A DNA stretch of 64,000 nt, from assembly GCF_014218805.1 (NCBI RefSeq), contig NZ_JACJUV010000001.1, positions 1,810,501 to 1,874,500 on the forward strand, in the 5' to 3' direction. The translations under genes were made by a program, and so were the position numbers. This DNA comes from Teredinibacter franksiae (GTDB lineage: Bacteria > Pseudomonadota > Gammaproteobacteria > Pseudomonadales > Cellvibrionaceae). Positions 62,597 to 64,000 of the stretch are shown in pieces; the first letter of the stretch is position 1; every line of letters begins with the position of its first letter. The notes under the pieces were generated by a model. That model had not been told where the DNA came from. It made no database searches and was given only the letters and a program-made list of their open reading frames with translations.

Positions 62597-63909
62597 TGAA
62601 TAAGCTTTTCAACTACTTGGCTTGCATCTCGCCAGACATCGTCAGGCTCGATAAATTGGCGTCTTTTTTGTTGTAAAAATTCGTCAACATCGCCCTTAAA
62701 CTCTACAATTTTGTCGAGCACAGTATTACTACCAGCCTCATAGGCCCCCAGCTCGATCATATCTTTAGATTCATGAAACGCCGACAAATGGGCCCGCAGA
62801 GCAGAAACAGTGCTCTGCTGATCAGGGTTTAATAAAGCCGGTGCTAATCGGCTTAAACTTGATAAGATATCAACCGCTGGGTAATGACCTTTTTCTGCCA
62901 ACGATCTGGAAAGTACAACATGTCCATCTAGAAGCGATCTCATGTGGTCAGTAATAGGTTCTTGCATATCATCCCCCTCGACAAGCACCGTGTAAATCGC
63001 GCTTATTGAGCCTACCCCTCTAAGATTGCCTACGCGCTCAACCAGAGGAGGTAATATGGCAAAAACTGAAGCAGGATATCCTCTTGCGCCTAACGACTCT
63101 CCCGCAGCCAATCCAACCTCCCGTTGAGCCATCGCAAGTCGTGTAATGGAGTCCATTATCAACAAAACATCTTTACCCAGATCACGAAAGTACTCAGCAA
63201 TAGTGGTCGCCGTAAACGCGGCCTGCCTGCGCATTATTGCGGGCTCGTCAGCTGTAGCAGCAACAACGACACATCGTGTAAATCCGTTAGACGCTTGAAT
63301 ATCCCTTACAAATTCACCTACCTCTCTGCCTCGCTCACCAATTAGGCAAACCACAATTACATCAGCCTCACTATTAGTTGCTAGCATCCCAAGTAATGTA
63401 CTTTTACCTACGCCACTTCCTGCAAATATACCGATACGCATACCTTTTCCCATGGTGCAAAAAAGGTCAATGGACTTAACACCAGAAGCCAAGGTTTCTG
63501 TAATTGCTTCTCGATCCAATGGGTTAATTTTGTTTGCAGCAGTGCGAAGACGTTTGGCGATCCTTTTGCCTTCTCCGTCTAAAAAATCACCCAACCCATT
63601 AACAACTCTACCCAGCAATTCATTACCTGCCCCTACGTCGATCGGCTTCCCCACCGGGCGCACACGGCTGTCCAAACATAAACCTTCCGGCGCCTGAAGA
63701 GGCATAAGTAATATACTGTCAGCCTTCAAGCCCACCACTTCAGCGAGCACGGTGCGCGTAGTGAGGGGCTGAATAACCGACACCAGCTCACCCATTCGAA
63801 CAGAACACCCCTTTGCCTCGAGTAACATACCGCTTATTGCTGTTAGTTTTCCCGTTACTTGGGATAGCTCTAGCTTACCCAGAGCCTCAAGGTAGGGTGC
63901 TTCAAACAC
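62593..63909 (-). CDS. fliI: Flagellar export ATPase FliI
   Basis: A 438-residue RecA-type ATPase. Walker A is FAGSGVGKST, Walker B VLLIMDSITRLAMAQRE; LAAGESLGARGYPASVFAIL is the conserved segment that follows. It energises type III export with FliH and FliJ. I prefer a GTG at 63909 overlapping the fliH stop, with GAGG ten bases before; the ATG at 63936 would add nine residues. Sequence is canonical and should be active. Confidence 0.93.
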   Translation of the reverse strand: MFEAPYLEALGKLELSQVTGKLTAISGMLLEAKGCSVRMGELVSVIQPLTTRTVLAEVVGLKADSILLMPLQAPEGLCLDSRVRPVGKPIDVGAGNELLGRVVNGLGDFLDGEGKRIAKRLRTAANKINPLDREAITETLASGVKSIDLFCTMGKGMRIGIFAGSGVGKSTLLGMLATNSEADVIVVCLIGERGREVGEFVRDIQASNGFTRCVVVAATADEPAIMRRQAAFTATTIAEYFRDLGKDVLLIMDSITRLAMAQREVGLAAGESLGARGYPASVFAILPPLVERVGNLRGVGSISAIYTVLVEGDDMQEPITDHMRSLLDGHVVLSRSLAEKGHYPAVDILSSLSRLAPALLNPDQQSTVSALRAHLSAFHESKDMIELGAYEAGSNTVLDKIVEFKGDVDEFLQQKRRQFIEPDDVWRDASQVVEKLIQ

Positions 63910-64000
63910 GATTAGGATGCCTCGCTTCAAATACATCCAATAAACAATTCTTAAGCTTGTCTAGATCAGCGGAAATTGAGCAACAGGCTTCTGAGCTTCC
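63902..64000 (-). CDS. fliH: C-terminal end of fliH-position gene (cut by window edge)
   Basis: The minus-strand frame from the right edge reads 32 residues (ISADLDKLKNCLLDVFEAR, HPNRV) and stops at 63902, overlapping the fliI start. It lies where FliH, the ATPase regulator, would be. The tail alone cannot prove identity, but position before fliI is strong. Confidence 0.65.
   Translation of the reverse strand, partial: GSSEACCSISADLDKLKNCLLDVFEARHPNRV

Overview
The window looks like the chromosome of a marine, plant-polysaccharide-degrading gammaproteobacterium, most probably a Cellvibrionaceae-like organism (Saccharophagus/Teredinibacter type). This rests on secreted GH51 and GH28 enzymes, a PEP-CTERM protein, many c-di-GMP and two-component proteins, and moderate GC. 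The genus is inference; no rRNA or tRNA gene was seen.

Left part (1-13.5 kb): the start of a TatD-type gene, a secreted GH51 arabinofuranosidase, and a 56-residue DUF2061 membrane protein behind a Fur-like box. Next comes a divergent ECF sigma/ChrR stress locus. On the plus strand it has the sigma factor, its ChrR anti-sigma factor and a DUF523/DUF1722 protein. On the minus strand a tightly overlapping operon holds an NTF2-like protein, an FAD oxidoreductase, DUF1365 and a cyclopropane-fatty-acid-synthase-like methyltransferase, a plausible lipid-modifying response to singlet oxygen. A 1544-residue CHASE/PAS/GAF hybrid kinase closes the block.

Guanidine block (13.6-23.7 kb): a sigma-54-like promoter, then a guanidine-I (ykkC) riboswitch with a terminator-like platform. 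These lead a seven-gene operon: an ABC importer (lipoprotein, permease, ATPase), two DUF1989 proteins (carboxyguanidine deiminase subunits), a biotin-dependent guanidine/urea carboxylase and allophanate hydrolase. Together they import guanidine and turn it into ammonia and CO2, under apparent nitrogen and ligand control. A 19-bp tandem repeat follows.

Middle (23.9-39.7 kb): signalling and housekeeping. There are two diguanylate cyclases (one with Glu at the receiver phosphoacceptor position), an orphan solute-binding protein, an LpxL-like acyltransferase, a YdeP-like molybdopterin oxidoreductase and a MazG-like pyrophosphohydrolase. A two-component-propeller hybrid kinase with altered catalytic boxes, pfkA, and a translationally coupled TRAP-type binding lipoprotein plus GGDEF/EAL protein complete this part.

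Hydrogenase island (39.8-48.7 kb): a group 3b-like cytoplasmic NAD(P)-linked [NiFe] hydrogenase (beta, gamma, delta, alpha subunits plus maturation protease) is divergent from hypCABDE. HypA has an altered zinc motif, and hypF is not in the window.

Right part (49-64 kb): an orphan binding protein, a partial duplication of a signal-peptide region flanking a PEP-CTERM gene, a GH28 polygalacturonase, an IS66 transposase remnant and a possible structured RNA. A long minus-strand flagellar-type operon then runs off the right edge. In transcription order it is fliH, fliI, fliJ, a FliK-position gene, flgD, flgE, a short FliM-like gene, fliN, fliO, fliP, a sigma-28-like factor, three TPR proteins and a small unknown. 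The order resembles the Gram-positive fla/che operon rather than the usual gammaproteobacterial layout. The short FliM-like protein and the added TPR genes make this the most unusual system here.
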